A DNA stretch of 16,426 bases from Proteobacteria bacterium UBA2133 (GTDB lineage Bacteria; Pseudomonadota; Gammaproteobacteria; Arenicellales; UBA868): contig DCXP01000085.1 of the NCBI GenBank assembly GCA_002327725.1, positions 66,754 through 83,179 of the forward strand, in the 5' to 3' direction. The notes under the pieces are model-generated. The model ran no database searches, was not told the origin of the DNA, and saw only the letters and a list, made by a program, of their open reading frames with translations. Made by a program: the position numbers and the translations under genes. Positions 15,002-16,426 of this stretch are shown one piece after another; the first letter of the stretch is position 1; every line of letters starts with the position of its first letter.

Positions 15002-16315
15002 ATGAACCGGGACTCGAACTGCTTGCTCTCTTCCGGGTTGCGTGAATACCCCTACTGGTGGGAGCGGACGCCGCGGTCTGAGGAAGCCTTACCGGTGCTG
15101 CCGGATAGCGTCGATGTGCTGGTCGTGGGTTCGGGTTACACCGGTTTGTGTGCCGCGCTGCAGACCGCCCGTGCGGGACGTTCTACCCTGGTGATCGATA
15201 CCGAGGAGCCCGGATGGGGATGCAGTTCACGAAATGGAGGTCAGGTATCTACTGGAATCAAGCCGGACTTTGCGGCACTTGAAAAGGAGCATGGACGGGA
15301 GGCAGCGTTCGAGGTTCATCGTGAAGGCCAGCGGGCGCTGGCGTGGATCGGCGACTTTATCCGGGATGAGCATATTGACTGCGACTATCGTGTCTGCGGC
15401 CGTTTCTTTGGTGCCCATACGCCGCGTCACTACGAGAAACTGGCTCGCAAGCTCGAATCCCAGCAACCAGGCCTTGAGATGAAAGCCTTTCTGGTGCCCC
15501 GGGTGGATCAGCCAAAGGAGATCGACACCGACTTTTATCACGGCGGTCTGGTGCAGTGTCAGCACGCTTCAGTTGATCCCGCCGCCTTTCACCAGGGGAT
15601 CCTTGCCCGCGCCCTTGAGAGCGGTGCGAGTGTTGTGGGCCATACCCGCGCCGTGGCAATTGAGCGCGGTCGTGACCGGGCGGGATTTATCGTGGACACA
15701 GACAGGGGCCGTGTGCACGCAGGGGAAGTGCTCATCGCCACCAGCGGCTACACCAGCCGGCTGACGCCTTGGCAGCAGCGCCGAGTGTTCCCCATTGGGA
15801 CTTACATGATTGCGACAGAGGACCTTGGCGAAACTACCGCGCGATCTTTGATCCCCGGTGGCCGCATGATTGTCGATACCCGCCGGATCGTTGTGTACTA
15901 CCGCCTGTCGCCGGATGGGCGACGGATGCTCTTTGGTGGCCGGGTGTCCCTTAGCGAGACCGATCCCCGGGTGAGCGCCCCCCGACTGCATGACCATATG
16001 ACGGCGATCTTCCCGCAACTTCGCGATGCCAAAGTGAGTCACTCATGGATGGGCTTTGTCGGTTGGACCTTTCAGCGCATGCCGCACCTTGGATGCCATG
16101 ACGGAATCTGGTACGCGTTGGGTTACTGCGGCTCGGGTGTGGCATTGGCGAGTTACTTTGGTACCCGGCTCGGCCAGCAGGTGCTTGGCCTGGAAGAGGG
16201 GAGGAGTGTCCTTTCTGACCTGCCGTTTCAGACCCGGCCGCTGTATTACGGAAAGCCGTGGTTTTTGTCAGCGTCGGTGGGCTGGTACGGCTTTCTGGAT
16301 CGACTGGGTATCTGA
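15002..16315 (+). CDS. PuuB-like FAD-dependent oxidoreductase (gamma-glutamylputrescine oxidase family)
   Basis: A 437-residue cytoplasmic flavoenzyme of the DAO family, closest in style to gamma-glutamylputrescine oxidase, which oxidises the free amine of a gamma-glutamyl amine to an aldehyde, giving ammonia and H2O2. The N-terminus has YPYWWER (16-22), then the dinucleotide motif GSGYTG at 43-48 and the hallmark CSSRNGGQVSTGIKP at 74-88. The C-terminal part shows GYCGSGVALASYFGTRLG, the flavin-closing pattern of the family. The start ATG (15002) is preceded by only a weak Shine-Dalgarno, 12 nt after the stop of the enolase-family gene, so reinitiation is likely. A functional pair with the GS-like ligase at 10949-12325 is plausible, although the two lie in separate transcription units. 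Substrate assignment is inference; family members with other amine substrates are common. Confidence 0.87.
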   Translation: MNRDSNCLLSSGLREYPYWWERTPRSEEALPVLPDSVDVLVVGSGYTGLCAALQTARAGRSTLVIDTEEPGWGCSSRNGGQVSTGIKPDFAALEKEHGREAAFEVHREGQRALAWIGDFIRDEHIDCDYRVCGRFFGAHTPRHYEKLARKLESQQPGLEMKAFLVPRVDQPKEIDTDFYHGGLVQCQHASVDPAAFHQGILARALESGASVVGHTRAVAIERGRDRAGFIVDTDRGRVHAGEVLIATSGYTSRLTPWQQRRVFPIGTYMIATEDLGETTARSLIPGGRMIVDTRRIVVYYRLSPDGRRMLFGGRVSLSETDPRVSAPRLHDHMTAIFPQLRDAKVSHSWMGFVGWTFQRMPHLGCHDGIWYALGYCGSGVALASYFGTRLGQQVLGLEEGRSVLSDLPFQTRPLYYGKPWFLSASVGWYGFLDRLGI

Positions 16316-16426
16316 TCTGCGTTAATTAAACTGTAACAGCGGTGACGTATCTGCAGGGCCGATTACCGTTTGAGGTCTGGCGCAGGGAGGAGCCACCGCC
16401 ACGCTTTTACATAGCGGATTTTCGTG
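16316..16426. other. Right-edge intergenic sequence
   Basis: These 111 bases after the PuuB-like gene hold the palindrome TTAATTAA (16322-16329) but no terminator hairpin with a T-run and no ORF I can support. Whether a neighbouring gene starts just outside cannot be judged. Confidence 0.5.

Overview
The window is a dense, roughly 60% GC stretch of bacterial chromosome. The proteins look proteobacterial (SoxBDAG, PuuB-like and enolase-superfamily enzymes), and I would guess a gammaproteobacterium; that is an impression from protein style, not a computed result. No rRNA, tRNA, IS element, CRISPR array or phage gene is visible. There is no gene-free stretch over 300 bases; the longest is 260 bp (9358-9617).

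Layout. (1) 1-1496, minus strand: an EamA-type permease followed 13 nt later by an Sfp-type 4'-phosphopantetheinyl transferase that runs off the left edge. (2) 1621-2841, plus: an exported protein with a beta-rich N-terminal half and a C-terminal DUF4329 (JAB/JAMM-like) domain. (3) 2904-4220, plus: a DAO-family FAD oxidoreductase, convergent with (4) 4245-9357, minus: a compact soxB-soxD-soxA-soxG operon for a heterotetrameric sarcosine oxidase, with overlapping or nearly abutting genes. (5) 9358-9617: a divergent control region with several inverted repeats. (6) 9618-12325, plus: an MFS permease overlapping by 4 nt a glutamine-synthetase-fold ligase of the gamma-glutamylpolyamine synthetase kind. 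(7) 12341-13651, minus: a polytopic membrane protein I cannot name. (8) 13862-16315, plus: a mandelate racemase-type enolase-superfamily enzyme followed 12 nt later by a PuuB-like gamma-glutamyl-amine oxidase.

How it may work together. Sarcosine oxidase converts sarcosine to glycine and 5,10-methylene-tetrahydrofolate. The GS-like ligase and the PuuB-like oxidase are the first two enzyme types of a gamma-glutamylation route for amines. With an MFS carrier, a second membrane protein, an extra DAO flavoenzyme and a sugar-acid-type enolase enzyme, the region from 2904 to 16315 reads as an amine or N-methyl-amino-acid catabolic island. The actual substrate cannot be read from the sequence. No transcriptional regulator, aldehyde dehydrogenase, gamma-glutamyl hydrolase or folate-cycle enzyme lies within the window, so any pathway is incomplete here.
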